Shown piece by piece: positions 18,074 to 27,377 of a DNA stretch of 64,000 nucleotides. The notes beneath the pieces are model-generated. The model saw only the letters and a list, made by a program, of their open reading frames with translations. It did not search any database and was not told the DNA's origin. Source of the DNA: CBDCFL01 sp965216135 (GTDB lineage: Bacteria; Pseudomonadota; Alphaproteobacteria; Rhodobacterales; Rhodobacteraceae); contig CBDCFL010000017.1 of assembly GCA_965216135.1 (NCBI GenBank), positions 124,001-188,000 of the forward strand, in the 5' to 3' direction. The position numbers were made by a program, and so were the translations under genes. Within the stretch, counting starts at the first letter, position 1; each line of letters opens with the position of its first letter.

Positions 18074-18853
18074 ATGAAAATCGCCTCATTTAACGTCAAC
18101 GGCATCAAGGCACGGGCCGTCGCCCTGCCCCGCTGGCTGGACGAGGCGAAGCCGGATGTGGTGTTGCTGCAGGAGATCAAGTCGGTCGACGAGAACTTTC
18201 CGCGCGAGCTGTTTGAAGAGCGCGGCTATAATGTTGAAACCCATGGGCAAAAGTCGTTCAACGGGGTGGCGATCCTGTCCAAGCTGCCGATGTCGGATGT
18301 GTCGCGTGGCCTGCCCGGAGACGAGAGCGACGAGCAGGCGCGCTGGATCGAAGCGACCGTCGAAGGCAAAACCCCGGTGCGGGTGTGCGGGCTGTATCTG
18401 CCCAACGGCAATCCGGTGCCGGGGCCTAAATACGACTACAAGCTGGCCTGGATGGCGCGCCTGAAAGACCGGGCCGCAGCACTTTTGGCCGATGAACAAC
18501 CAGCGCTGATGGCCGGGGATTACAATGTCATCCCGCAGGACGAGGATGCCGCACGCCCCGAGGCCTGGCACAACGACGCGCTGGGCCTGCCTGCGACCCG
18601 CGCGGCTTATCGCGCCATCGTCAATCTGGGATTTACCGAGGCCTTTCGCGCCCGCAATCAGGCCCGCGAGCAATATACGTTCTGGGATTTTCAGGCCGGG
18701 GCGTGGCAGCGCAACGACGGCGTCCGCATTGATCATTTTCTGCTGACACCGCAATGCGCCGATTTGCTGATTGATTGCCAGATCGACAAGGAGGCGCGCG
18801 CGGGCGAAAAACCATCCGATCACGTGCCGATCTGGGTCGAACTGGCCGACTAA
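18074..18853 (+). CDS. xth: Exodeoxyribonuclease III
   Basis: 259 residues from the ATG at 18074 (MKIASFNVNGIKARAVALPRW is the canonical start). Catalytic segments of the AP endonuclease/ExoIII fold are present: LLQEIK, MAGDYNVIPQDEDA and NDGVRIDHFLLT. It removes 3' blocking groups and cleaves abasic sites in base-excision repair. An IS630 element sits exactly at its stop codon: TA of TAA is the target duplication and the last A is the first base of the element. Removing the element also gives TAA, so the protein is unchanged. Confidence 0.95.
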   Translation: MKIASFNVNGIKARAVALPRWLDEAKPDVVLLQEIKSVDENFPRELFEERGYNVETHGQKSFNGVAILSKLPMSDVSRGLPGDESDEQARWIEATVEGKTPVRVCGLYLPNGNPVPGPKYDYKLAWMARLKDRAAALLADEQPALMAGDYNVIPQDEDAARPEAWHNDALGLPATRAAYRAIVNLGFTEAFRARNQAREQYTFWDFQAGAWQRNDGVRIDHFLLTPQCADLLIDCQIDKEARAGEKPSDHVPIWVELAD

Positions 18854-20018
18854 TACCAACGGTCATTGATCAGAACCCATGCGCCCATTTGCGCATGCCG
18901 AGGGACATGATCTTCCATGGTTGGTCGATGAGGTTGTTCCAGGCTTGGCAGCACAGCGCGACGATGTCTTCGTAGGATTTGAAGATCCGGTTCGACAACC
19001 AGTTGTCGCGCATGAATTGCCAGACATTCTCCACCGGGTTCAACTCGGGCGATCGTGGCGGCAGCGCCAGGACGGTGATGTTGTCGGGGATCGCCAGCTT
19101 GGGCGTCAAGTGCCAACCGGCCTGATCGACGATCAGCACCGCATGGGCGCCGGGATCGACGGCGGCACTGATCTCGATGAGGTGCGCCGCCATGGCGTCG
19201 GTGTCGCACCAGGGCATGACCAGCCCGGCACCTTTCCCCTTCGCGGGACAGATCGCGCCGAAGATATAGGCCCATTCGGTGCGCTGGTCGCGGGGCGCCC
19301 GCGGGCGCGTGCCACGTCTGGCCCATCGGCGTGTGAGCTTATTCTTCTGGCCGATGCGGGCTTCATCTTGCCACCACAGCTCTATCTCGACGCCTTTCGG
19401 GAGCCTCGCCCGGATCTTCGCCAGTTCGGCGGGGAAGTTTTTTTTAAAAGCCTCGACGGCCAGCTCGTTTTGCGCGTAGTGGCGCGGCCGCGCCGAGATC
19501 TTGGCGAAGCCGAGCGCCTTCAACTCGCGCCCGACCGTGGTCTCGTCGAGCGAGATGGCGAACGTCTCCAAGAGCCACCGCGCCAGGTCCTTGCGCCGCC
19601 AGCGCACGACGCCGTCCACCGCCGGGACCGGGCCGGCCTCAACAACCTCCGCCAGTGCGCGGCGGTGATCGGCGTTGAGCTTCGAGGGTGCGCCCGGTGA
19701 CTTCCCATCGACCAGCCCGTCCGGTCCGCGGGCGTTGAAGCGCAGCACCCAGTCGCGAATGATCTGCAGACCGACGCCGCCGATCCGCGACGCATCCGTC
19801 CTGCTGCCACCATCGTAGACCTCGGCCAACGCCAGCAGACGACGGCTCTGGGTCGCGTCCCTGGTCCTCTTCGCGAGGCGCCGCAGTGAGACGCTGTCAA
19901 AATCGTTCCGTAAGTCGATAGGCGCTGCCATGGCGAACCTCATTGGTTCACCACATTGAGTCAGAGATCGGACCGCTTGGGAATCCCCAACGTGAGTCAG
20001 GCATTCCGCTCGGTGGTA
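18853..20018 (-). mobile_element. IS630-family element, copy 1 (1166 bp)
   Basis: Ends read ATACCAACGGTCATTG and, inverted, TACCACCGAGCGG, with TA duplications at 18851-18852 and 20019-20020, the target rule of the IS630/Tc1 group. Copy 2 at 52342-53507 has the same length and opposite orientation; comparing them by eye I found two base differences. Confidence 0.9.
18870..19943 (-). CDS. IS630-family transposase (copy 1)
   Basis: 357 residues from MRFAMAAPIDLRND. An N-terminal helix-turn-helix (RTDASRIGGVGLQIIRDWVLRFNARGPDGL) precedes the DDE domain: D in ELWWQDEARIGQKNKL, D in HAVLIVDQAGWH, and E in PPRSPELNPVENVWQ. The A8 run encoding FKKNF does not break the frame. It is an intact, presumably active transposase; it differs from copy 2 by N versus H in WLSNRIF. 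Confidence 0.92.
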   Translation of the reverse strand: MRFAMAAPIDLRNDFDSVSLRRLAKRTRDATQSRRLLALAEVYDGGSRTDASRIGGVGLQIIRDWVLRFNARGPDGLVDGKSPGAPSKLNADHRRALAEVVEAGPVPAVDGVVRWRRKDLARWLLETFAISLDETTVGRELKALGFAKISARPRHYAQNELAVEAFKKNFPAELAKIRARLPKGVEIELWWQDEARIGQKNKLTRRWARRGTRPRAPRDQRTEWAYIFGAICPAKGKGAGLVMPWCDTDAMAAHLIEISAAVDPGAHAVLIVDQAGWHLTPKLAIPDNITVLALPPRSPELNPVENVWQFMRDNWLSNRIFKSYEDIVALCCQAWNNLIDQPWKIMSLGMRKWAHGF

Positions 20019-20169
20019 TAAGTTGGCAACAAGACGCTGGCGGGCCATAGAAATGCCCAAAATTGTTGCATGATTGCCATCAAATCTGTAAGGAATGTAA
20101 GTCGCTTGTTCATCCAAGGGTGGGCAGACGGCTAAAATGGGCAGTCAAAGGAATATTCAGTCGCAGACC

Positions 20170-21483
20170 ATGGGCATACGTTTCGCCTTTAAAACATCTG
20201 CTGCAATTTCACGCTTCTTCCCCGAGCGGCGTGTGTTTCTGCGTTCCGAAACAGACACGCGGTTCATACGGTTGACCCCTGGTGCGCAGCTGGCCGCGGT
20301 TGCCGGATCAGCGCTGATCATCGGCTGGTCGATCGTGGCGACCGCGATCCTGTTGATGGACACCATCGGGTCGGGAAATCTGCGCCAGCAGGCGGCGCGC
20401 GAACAATTGCTATACGAAAAACGCCTGAACGAGATGTCGGAAGAACGCGATATGCGCGCGGCAGAAGCCGAAAGCGCGCATGACCGGTTCAATTCCGCGC
20501 TCGATCAGATCAGCGACATGCAGCTGTTGCTGCTGGCCAGCGACGACCGGCGTCAGGAAATGGAGCGCGGGATCGAGGTGATCCAGCTAACCTTGCGGCG
20601 CACGATGAAAGAACGCGACAATGCCAAGCAGGCGGCCGCCGACCTGATCGCCGCCCAGAGCGACGCCGAGGCGGCCCGCCCCGCCTATGATCCGGAGATG
20701 GCCGAAACCGTCGATTTCCTGTCGGCCGCATTGGGCAATCTGGCTGTTGAACGCGATGGGATTGAACTGGAGATGGCGCAAGCGGTGGCCTACGCTGAGG
20801 ATCTGGAGCTTGAACAAAAGCTGATATTCGAGCGCAACGATCGGATTTTCACGCAGCTTGAGGATGCGGTCAGCCTGTCGATCTCACCCCTTGACGGGAT
20901 GTTCCGCGCCGCCGGTATGTCGACCGAACGTATTCTGCAAACAGTCAAGGCGGGCTATTCGGGACAGGGCGGCCCGCTGATGCCGCTGACATTTTCGACC
21001 AAGGGCAATGAGCCCGACCCCGACAGCCTGCGCGCCAATGCGATCCTTGAGCGCCTCGATCAGATGAATATCTACCGCATAGCGGCGGAAAAAATTCCGT
21101 TCGATTTTCCGCTGAAAAGCGCCTTTCGCTATACCAGCGGATTTGGCCAGCGGTGGGGACGGTCGCACGAGGGCACCGATATGGCCGCCAGCTATGGCAC
21201 GCCGGTTTATGCGACCGGCGACGGTGTCGTTATCCACGCTGGTTGGTCGGGCGGATATGGCCGTCTGATCAAGATCAGGCACGAGTTTGGAATCGAATCG
21301 CGCTTTGCCCATCTGGCACGAATTCGCATAAATGTCGGCCAAAGGGTCTCGCGCGGGGAGCGGATCGGTGATATGGGAAATTCCGGTCGGTCGACCGGAA
21401 CGCATCTGCATTATGAGATCCGCGTCAGCGGTAAGCCCGTCAACCCGATGAAATATATCAAGGCAGGACAAAATGTTTTCTAA
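20170..21483 (+). CDS. M23-family metallopeptidase (LytM domain)
   Basis: 437 residues from the ATG at 20170 (MGIRFAFKTSAAISRFFPER); an in-frame ATG at 20137 is possible. A membrane segment (about 43-65) is followed by a long coiled-coil region (about 75-225) and a C-terminal LytM domain with zinc ligands in RWGRSHEGTDMAA and THLHYEIR. Such proteins cleave peptidoglycan cross-links or act as degenerate regulators; here the ligands are intact. The end overlaps the bactofilin start by 11 bp, a pairing seen in many alphaproteobacteria, where the two shape the cell wall together. Confidence 0.9.
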   Translation: MGIRFAFKTSAAISRFFPERRVFLRSETDTRFIRLTPGAQLAAVAGSALIIGWSIVATAILLMDTIGSGNLRQQAAREQLLYEKRLNEMSEERDMRAAEAESAHDRFNSALDQISDMQLLLLASDDRRQEMERGIEVIQLTLRRTMKERDNAKQAAADLIAAQSDAEAARPAYDPEMAETVDFLSAALGNLAVERDGIELEMAQAVAYAEDLELEQKLIFERNDRIFTQLEDAVSLSISPLDGMFRAAGMSTERILQTVKAGYSGQGGPLMPLTFSTKGNEPDPDSLRANAILERLDQMNIYRIAAEKIPFDFPLKSAFRYTSGFGQRWGRSHEGTDMAASYGTPVYATGDGVVIHAGWSGGYGRLIKIRHEFGIESRFAHLARIRINVGQRVSRGERIGDMGNSGRSTGTHLHYEIRVSGKPVNPMKYIKAGQNVF

Positions 21484-21967
21484 AAGCAGGATCAATGAAC
21501 CCGGCCCAAAAGATGAGACTGGCGAAGCTGAGGCCAAGACCGGCACATCGACGGCCAAGCCAGTGGAAACCGAGTTCAAGGCGACCGCGCCCAAAGCCAA
21601 ACCGCCGGCATCGACGCTGTCGTCCGATCTGCAGATCAAGGGCAACGTCAAGACCAGTGGCGACATCATGATCGAAGGCCAGATCGAGGGTGACATCCGC
21701 GCCCATCTGTTGACCGTTGGTGAGGGCGCAACAGTCAAAGGCGAGTGCATCGCCGATGACGTGATCGTCAATGGACGCATCGTCGGCCGCGTGCGTGGCA
21801 TCAAAGTGCGCCTGACCTCTTCGGCGCGCGTTGAAGGCGACATCATCCACAAGACCATCGCCATCGAAAGCGGCGCGCATTTCGAGGGCACCGTGCAGCG
21901 CCAGGATGATCCGCTGAACACCAGCGGTGCCAAAACACCACCGCCTGTGCCAAAAGCTGCCGGTTAG
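21473..21967 (+). CDS. Bactofilin (polymer-forming cytoskeletal protein)
   Basis: 164 residues. A Lys/Ala/Pro-rich N-terminal tail of about 45 residues precedes the right-handed beta-helix bactofilin domain (about 48-150), with repeating V/I-x-G-x-I units such as GDIMIEGQIEGDIRAHLLTV and DVIVNGRIVGRVRG. Bactofilins self-assemble without nucleotide and scaffold peptidoglycan enzymes. Translationally linked to the upstream M23 peptidase. Confidence 0.93.
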   Translation: MFSKSRINEPGPKDETGEAEAKTGTSTAKPVETEFKATAPKAKPPASTLSSDLQIKGNVKTSGDIMIEGQIEGDIRAHLLTVGEGATVKGECIADDVIVNGRIVGRVRGIKVRLTSSARVEGDIIHKTIAIESGAHFEGTVQRQDDPLNTSGAKTPPPVPKAAG

Positions 21968-21977
21968 GCATGTGCGG

Positions 21978-22001
21978 AGGCCGTCTGAAGTCAGGTGGCC
22001 T
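21978..22001 (+). terminator. Hairpin after bactofilin, probable terminator
   Basis: AGGCC-gt-CTGA-ag-TCAG-gt-GGCCT forms a near-perfect stem just after the bactofilin stop, followed by TTT. The T-run is short, so termination strength is uncertain. Confidence 0.5.
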
Positions 22002-22015
22002 TTGCTGACGGTTAG

Positions 22016-22231
22016 CTAGCTCTTGCGGTTGTGGGTGCGGGCATAGAGTCGCCCGACCAGCCGCGAGGCGGTATTTTCAAACATGAACGGCAGGATCGCG
22101 TGAACCGCGGCGGCGAGCGCGGCGGCGAAAAGCGTGCCTGAAAACCCCGCTGCAAAGCGCGCATGTTCGAGATAGGTTTCATCCACCGAAGCGGGATGAT
22201 CAACAAAGGCGCCATGGATTGAGACGGTCAT
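22016..22231 (-). CDS. DUF6356-family small membrane protein
   Basis: 71 residues from the ATG at 22231 (MTVSIHGAFVDHPASVDETYLEHARFA). The pattern DHPASVxETYxEH, a single hydrophobic stretch (about 27-46) and the segment LPFMFENTASR fit this family. Function unknown. It is divergent from an Lrp-type regulator with 115 bp between the starts, so that regulator may control it. Confidence 0.75.
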   Translation of the reverse strand: MTVSIHGAFVDHPASVDETYLEHARFAAGFSGTLFAAALAAAVHAILPFMFENTASRLVGRLYARTHNRKS

Positions 22232-22346
22232 GGGAGGCTCCTGCTTTGCGGTTTCACCCAAAATGCCATACGCCGATGTTGAATTCTTCCCAAAGTTTCG
22301 GTTATTTTTGTTGTGATTGGGATAGTATCCACGTATCTCGTCGATT

Positions 22347-22805
22347 ATGTGGACACTTGATGACGCTGATCATCGTATCCTACGCGCATTGCAACGTGAT
22401 GCGACGCTTTCGCTCGAAGATCTGGGCTTAAAGGTCGCGCTGTCGCGCAACGCCTGCTGGCGGCGGATCAAAGCGCTGGAACAGGCGGGCGTGATCAAAT
22501 CGCGGGTGGCGCTGGTCGATCCGGAAAAACTCGGCTTGAGCTTACAGGTTTTTGTCCAAATCCGCACCTCGTCGCATGCGGCGGACTGGCTGGCGCAATT
22601 CTCGGCGGCGGTCAGGTCGCTGCCGGAAATCCAGGGCGCCTATCGGATGAGCGGCGATCTGGATTATCTGATCCGCGCGCGCATCCGTGATATGGCTGAT
22701 TACGACCATCTCTATCGCCGCCTGATCGAAAAAGTCGCGCTTTCGGACGTGTCGGCTAGTTTTGTTATGGAAGAGATCAAAGAGACGACTGAAGTGGCGA
22801 TATGA
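22347..22805 (+). CDS. Lrp/AsnC-family transcriptional regulator
   Basis: 152 residues. The N-terminal winged helix-turn-helix is LDDADHRILRALQRDATLSLEDLGLKVALSRNACWRRIKALEQAGVI, followed by the alpha-beta RAM ligand-binding domain (about 66-145). Members sense amino acids as octamers. The upstream 115 bp are shared with the divergent DUF6356 gene. Confidence 0.92.
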   Translation: MWTLDDADHRILRALQRDATLSLEDLGLKVALSRNACWRRIKALEQAGVIKSRVALVDPEKLGLSLQVFVQIRTSSHAADWLAQFSAAVRSLPEIQGAYRMSGDLDYLIRARIRDMADYDHLYRRLIEKVALSDVSASFVMEEIKETTEVAI

Positions 22806-22834
22806 CATAGGTTACGTTTTGAGTAAGCGCATCC

Positions 22835-23020
22835 GAGGGCAGCGCCCGACCGCGGGTGGGCGCCGCGACAGGTGAGGTCTGCGCTTTATGGTGCCGCCGC
22901 ATCTTCCGTTCATTCGGGTGTACTAGCGGTCAAGGAGCGCCCGCCCATCAGGGCGGTCGGGCGCTGCCCGGCGGCACTTGCCGTGCCTTGTTCCGGGCTG
23001 GGCGGTTTGATCAATCGCCA
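22835..23020. repeat. Dispersed intergenic repeat, copy 3
   Basis: Begins GAGGGCAGCGCCCGACCGCG, contains TTTATGGTGCCGCCGCATCT and CATTCGGGTGTACTAG, and carries the same perfect hairpin AGCGCCCG (22936-22943) / CGGGCGCT (22958-22965) as copy 2. It lies between convergent genes (Lrp and DUF4167), where the hairpin could end both transcripts. Confidence 0.8.
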
Positions 23021-23053
23021 ATATGGCGTCGACCCTGCGCCGTATTTTTCGGA

Positions 23054-23587
23054 TCACTCAGCCGCTTCTTGCGGGTCAGAACTCTCTTCGGCCTTGGCGG
23101 CTGGCTTGGGTGCGGGTTTCGGACGCCGCGGCTTGGGCTGTGGCGCAGCTTCAGGGGTTTCCACCAACCCGGTATCCTGGTTTTGGCTGGCGTCCAGCAC
23201 CGCAGGCTGATCGCCTGCGCCGGGATGATCGCCCGCAGGCGCCGGCTGATCGGGGCGATCCTGACGCTGATCATCGCGATGCTGCTGGCGTTCGCGGTGT
23301 TCGCGGTGTTCGCGTTCCTGCTGTTCGCGGCGGGCTTCCTGCTCTTTCTGGGCGACGCTCAGAAGCCGCATGTAATGTTCGGAATGCTGCTGAAAATTCT
23401 CAGCTGCCACGCGATCATTGCCCAGATGTGCATCCTGGGCAAGTTGGCTGTATTTGTCGAGGATCTGCTGCGGCGTGCCGCGCACTTTTCCTTCGGGCCC
23501 GGAGCTGTCAAAAACCCGATTAATGACATTTCCGACTGATCGGTTGCGGTTGCTTTTCGACCGCGAGCGTTGCTTGGAAGATCGCAT
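23054..23587 (-). CDS. DUF4167 domain protein
   Basis: 177 residues from the ATG at 23587 (MRSSKQRSRSKSNRNRSVGNVINRVFDSSGPEGKVRGTPQQI). The N-terminal 75 residues are the DUF4167 domain, with a basic, RNA-binding-like start and QILDKYSQLAQDAHLGNDRVAAENFQQHSEHYMRLL. A highly charged Glu/Arg/Gln stretch and a Pro/Ala/Lys tail follow. The family is alphaproteobacterial and uncharacterised, and here it neighbours prmC-prfA. Confidence 0.88.
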   Translation of the reverse strand: MRSSKQRSRSKSNRNRSVGNVINRVFDSSGPEGKVRGTPQQILDKYSQLAQDAHLGNDRVAAENFQQHSEHYMRLLSVAQKEQEARREQQEREHREHRERQQHRDDQRQDRPDQPAPAGDHPGAGDQPAVLDASQNQDTGLVETPEAAPQPKPRRPKPAPKPAAKAEESSDPQEAAE

Positions 23588-23818
23588 ATTGATGTGTGTC
23601 CAGCCTTCATTGGGCTTTCGCCTGAACATCGACCCGCTTGTTCGCGGTGGGTGCCTGTCCCTATGTTCCCGGCAAATGTTAGGCATATTGCAGCGCGAGG
23701 AGAATACTCCTGCTGCGCGCGAGACCGATTAAACATGCCAAGGTGGCAAAAACAAGCCCAAAACGCGATTTTTGCACATCTTTATCCGGTTGACGTGGCT
23801 GGTTTGGGTGAATGCGGG

Positions 23819-24667
23819 TTAGCGCGCGGCCCGGCGTGCGGAGACCACGCGGTCACGCCCGTCCAGATCGGGTTGGACGCCAATATCGGCCAGGCCTGCG
23901 GCCGCAAATAATTCGCTGACCGGCGGTGCCTGCGTGGGTCCGATTTCGACCAACAGCCGCCCGCCGGGTGTTAGGTGGTCCATCGCGCCCGCCGAGATTA
24001 TCCGATAGGCCGACAGGCCGTCGCCTTCGTCGGTCAGCGCCGCGCGCGGCTCATGATCCCGAACCTCGGGCTGGAGATGTTCCATTTCATCGGCCGGGAT
24101 GTAGGGCGGGTTGGAGACGATCAGGTCGAACTGGCCGTCAATTGCGTCAAACCAGTTGGACCGGGTGATCCAGCAGCGATCATCTACGCCCAATGCTGTG
24201 GCATTTCTGATCGCCGCCTGGACGGCCAAATCGGATATATCGGTGCCGGTGCCCGTTGCCGCCGGGCGTTCGGCCAGCAGTGTCACCAGAATACAACCGG
24301 ACCCAATGCCCAAGTCCAGAACTTCTGAAAACGGTCCGCCCAGAGCTGCTTGGATTAGGGTCTCGGTTTCGGGGCGCGGATCCAGAACGTCGCGAGTTAT
24401 CGAAAACCAGCGCCCGTAGAACCAACGTCCGCCGATGATATGGCTGACCGGCATATGTTCGGCCCTATCGCTGATCGAGGCGAAAAAGGCCGCTTCGTCC
24501 ACCGGCCCAAACCGGTCGCGCAGGTGTAATGTCATGCGATCCGGCGCCACGCCCAAGGTGGCGGCCATGAGCAGGCAGACATCGCGCGCGGCACCCTCGA
24601 TGCCGGACTTCTTTAGCATCGCCGTGCCGGCCTTGATGGCGTCTGCGACCAAGGGATCGGCCGTCAT
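23819..24667 (-). CDS. prmC: Release factor glutamine N5-methyltransferase
   Basis: 282 residues. The SAM-binding motif is VLDLGIGSGCILVTLL and the catalytic NPPY motif is in LIVSNPPYIPADE, about residue 185. PrmC methylates the glutamine of the GGQ motif of release factors. It overlaps the stop of prfA, its substrate, by 4 bp, the classic arrangement. The 231 bp on its 3' side up to DUF4167 hold no recognisable gene. Confidence 0.95.
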   Translation of the reverse strand: MTADPLVADAIKAGTAMLKKSGIEGAARDVCLLMAATLGVAPDRMTLHLRDRFGPVDEAAFFASISDRAEHMPVSHIIGGRWFYGRWFSITRDVLDPRPETETLIQAALGGPFSEVLDLGIGSGCILVTLLAERPAATGTGTDISDLAVQAAIRNATALGVDDRCWITRSNWFDAIDGQFDLIVSNPPYIPADEMEHLQPEVRDHEPRAALTDEGDGLSAYRIISAGAMDHLTPGGRLLVEIGPTQAPPVSELFAAAGLADIGVQPDLDGRDRVVSARRAAR

Positions 24668-25713
24668 ACCCCCATCTCAGCCAGTTGTGTTGCCTGATGA
24701 TCGGCGATCAGGGCGTCGATCACCTCATCGAGATCGCCGGTCATGACCTGATCGAGTTTGTAAAGCGTCACGTTGATGCGGTGATCGGTCATGCGCCCTT
24801 GCGGGAAATTATAGGTGCGGATGCGCTCCGATCTGTCGCCAGAGCCGACCTGGGCTTTGCGGTTCGCGGCGCGTTCCTCATCGGCCTTCTGGCGTTCCAG
24901 ATCATACAGCCGCGCGCGCAACACCGACATCGCGATCTCGCGGTTGCGGTGCTGGGATTTTTCCGAAGATGTCACCACGATCCCGGATGGCATATGGGTG
25001 ATGCGCACCGCGGAGTCCGTCGTGTTCACGTGCTGCCCACCTGCGCCGCTGGCGCGCATGGTGTCGATGCGGATGTCCGTCGCGGGTATGTCGATGTCCA
25101 CATCTTGCGCCTCGGGCAGAACCGCAACCGTGGCCGCAGAGGTGTGGATGCGCCCGCCGCTTTCGGTTTCCGGTACGCGCTGGACCCGATGCACGCCGCT
25201 TTCATATTTGAGCCGGGCAAAGACCCCTGCCCCGCGGACGTGGGCGACAACTTCCTTGACGCCGCCAAGATCGCTTTCGTTCAGTTCGATGATCTCAAGC
25301 GTCCAGCCGCGCGCCTCGGCGTAGCGCTGATACATCCGCAACAGATCACCGGCAAAAAGGGCGGCCTCATCGCCGCCGGTTCCGGGCCGTATCTCGACAA
25401 TCGCGGGCCGGATGTCGGCGGCATCCTTGGGCAACAACGCGATGCGCAGGTTGTTTTCGAGGACGGGAAGTTTGTCGCGCAGGGCCGGCAATTCCTCTTC
25501 GGCCAGCTCTTTCATCTCTGGATCAGCCAGCATCGCCTCGGCGGCGGTAATTTCGCCGAGCAAGCTGCGGTAAGCGGATATTTCCTCAACCACAGGGCGC
25601 AGATCGGAATATTCCTTGCCCAGTGCTGCAATATCGCCAGTGCCGGCATTCATCACCGCTTCGAGATATTCAAACCGCTCGTTGATCTGCAGCAATTTGT
25701 CCAATGGCACCAT
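24664..25713 (-). CDS. prfA: Peptide chain release factor 1
   Basis: 349 residues from the ATG at 25713 (MVPLDKLLQI); an ATG 12 bp upstream is also in frame. The RF1 anticodon-like PxT motif is PET in RVPETESGGRIHT and the peptidyl-hydrolysis motif is SGAGGQHVNTTDSAVRITH. RF1 reads UAA and UAG. Translationally coupled to prmC. Confidence 0.96.
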   Translation of the reverse strand: MVPLDKLLQINERFEYLEAVMNAGTGDIAALGKEYSDLRPVVEEISAYRSLLGEITAAEAMLADPEMKELAEEELPALRDKLPVLENNLRIALLPKDAADIRPAIVEIRPGTGGDEAALFAGDLLRMYQRYAEARGWTLEIIELNESDLGGVKEVVAHVRGAGVFARLKYESGVHRVQRVPETESGGRIHTSAATVAVLPEAQDVDIDIPATDIRIDTMRASGAGGQHVNTTDSAVRITHMPSGIVVTSSEKSQHRNREIAMSVLRARLYDLERQKADEERAANRKAQVGSGDRSERIRTYNFPQGRMTDHRINVTLYKLDQVMTGDLDEVIDALIADHQATQLAEMGV

Positions 25714-25786
25714 GGCCCTGCCCATGCCGAATGCGCCCGATCAGGTCAAGGGTGCGCGAATGGGCGATTTGTGGTAAAACGCGGTC

Positions 25787-26080
25787 ATGCTGAGGATTGT
25801 GGCAGCGCTGATGGCCCTGGCGGGGCCGGTTTGGGCGGACGGTAATGCTGCGTCCGATTATGCCGATCTGTACCCCAAATTGCCTGGCGTCGAGTATTTC
25901 TGTCACGATGCCAGGGGCACCCGGTTTGAGCTGGGCCAGTTCATCTGCGTCACGGCCTCTTGCCAGACCTGGATGGCGCGCTGCGATATGAGCCAGAACA
26001 ACACGACATGGCGCAAAATCAACGAGGGCTGCACGACTGCCGAGGTGAGGCTTTTGGAACGCCTGGTGGCGCTCAGTTAG
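25787..26080 (+). CDS. Small secreted Cys-containing protein, unknown
   Basis: 97 residues with a signal peptide (MLRIVAALMALAGPVWA, cleavage after about residue 17) and four to five cysteines in the mature part (FCHDARG, FICVTASCQTW, ARCDMSQ, GCTTAE), suggesting disulfides in the periplasm. I do not recognise the family. It is divergent from prfA with 73 bp between. Confidence 0.65.
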   Translation: MLRIVAALMALAGPVWADGNAASDYADLYPKLPGVEYFCHDARGTRFELGQFICVTASCQTWMARCDMSQNNTTWRKINEGCTTAEVRLLERLVALS

Positions 26081-26150
26081 GCACTTTTCAGGGCTCTTCG
26101 CTTGTGCGAACGAAAAGCGACCGGCAGGAAGCGCTGAGTGGGCGTCCAAT

Positions 26151-27314
26151 TTACGCCAGGGGCTGCGCGCGCTCGACCAGACGGGCGAAATAGCTGGCAC
26201 CGACCGGTGAAATCGCGTCGTTGAAATCAAAAGACGGATTGTGCAGCGCCGCGCCTGGTCCGGCACCAAGAAACACGTAAGCTCCGGGCCGCGCGTTCAG
26301 CATATAGGCAAAATCCTCCGCCCCCATCTCGCGACCGGACGCATCCTGAACCCGATCCGCGCCGGCGATCTCTCGTGCGACTTCGACCGCGAATGCGGTT
26401 TGGTCTGCGTGGTTGACCGTCGCGGGATAGCCTTTTTCGTAGTCCAGCTCTGCGGTGACGTCGTAGGCCGCGGCGGTTCCGGCCACGATCGCGGCCATGC
26501 GGCGCATGACCATATCCTGAACCTTAGCATCAAAGGTGCGCACCGTGCCGTTCAGCATCGCATGTCCGGGGATGATATTGTCTGCGGTTCCAGCATGTAT
26601 CTGGGTGACCGAAACGATCAGTTCATCCATCGGGTGGTGATTGCGGCTGACAATGGTTTGAAATCCATTGACGATGGCCACGGCCGCGACCACCGGGTCG
26701 GCGGTTTCCTGCGGATATGCACCGTGGCCGCCGCGCCCGGATATGTCCACCGTGAAGGCATCTGCCCCGGCCAGGAGCGCACCCGGTGCGGTATAAAATG
26801 AACCTTCCTCAGTCTCAGGCACGTTGTGGATGCCGTAGACCTGATCGATGCCAAAGCGCTCCATGATCCCCGCTTCGACCATCACCTGGCTGCCGCCGCC
26901 GCCTTCTTCGGCGGGCTGGAAAATCAACGCTACGCGGCCGGCGAAATTGCGCGTCTCGGCCAGATAGCGGGCCGCGCCCAAGAGCATGGTGGTGTGGCCG
27001 TCATGGCCACAGGCGTGCATCGTGCCGGGTCGGGTGCTGGCCCAGTCGGCGCCGGTTTCTTCGCTGAGCGGCAGGGCGTCCATATCGGCTCTGAGCCCGA
27101 TTGTCGGACCTTCGGTGCTGCCCTGGATAATCGCAACGATCCCGGTCGTGGCGATCTGGTCATGAATTTCATCGACGCCGAAGGCGCTCAGGCGCTCTTT
27201 GACGAAACCGGCCGTCTCAAAACAATCAAACCCGAGTTCGGGGTGAGCATGAATGTGTTGGCGCCAGGTTTTCATATCATCGGCAAAAGCGGCGATCCGG
27301 TTGATGACAGGCAT
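26151..27314 (-). CDS. M20-family amidohydrolase (hippurate hydrolase-like)
   Basis: 387 residues. Metal ligands appear in HACGHDGHTTMLLGAARYLAE, the adjacent FQPAEEGGGG carries the catalytic Glu pair, and the last histidine lies in ALHNPSFDFND. Typical substrates are N-acyl amino acids such as hippurate or N-acetyl/indole-acetyl conjugates; which one is unknown. Divergent from mazG with 63 bp between the starts. Confidence 0.93.
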   Translation of the reverse strand: MPVINRIAAFADDMKTWRQHIHAHPELGFDCFETAGFVKERLSAFGVDEIHDQIATTGIVAIIQGSTEGPTIGLRADMDALPLSEETGADWASTRPGTMHACGHDGHTTMLLGAARYLAETRNFAGRVALIFQPAEEGGGGSQVMVEAGIMERFGIDQVYGIHNVPETEEGSFYTAPGALLAGADAFTVDISGRGGHGAYPQETADPVVAAVAIVNGFQTIVSRNHHPMDELIVSVTQIHAGTADNIIPGHAMLNGTVRTFDAKVQDMVMRRMAAIVAGTAAAYDVTAELDYEKGYPATVNHADQTAFAVEVAREIAGADRVQDASGREMGAEDFAYMLNARPGAYVFLGAGPGAALHNPSFDFNDAISPVGASYFARLVERAQPLA

Positions 27315-27377
27315 TGGCTGGACTCCTTGAGGTCGGCGCGCCAGATACTACCGAATACCGCTTGGAAGGCATAGGCC

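Noticed and set aside
22936..22965. Calling the repeat hairpin a simple Rho-independent terminator
   Set aside because: No T-run follows the stem and the hairpin is only one part of a longer conserved repeat.
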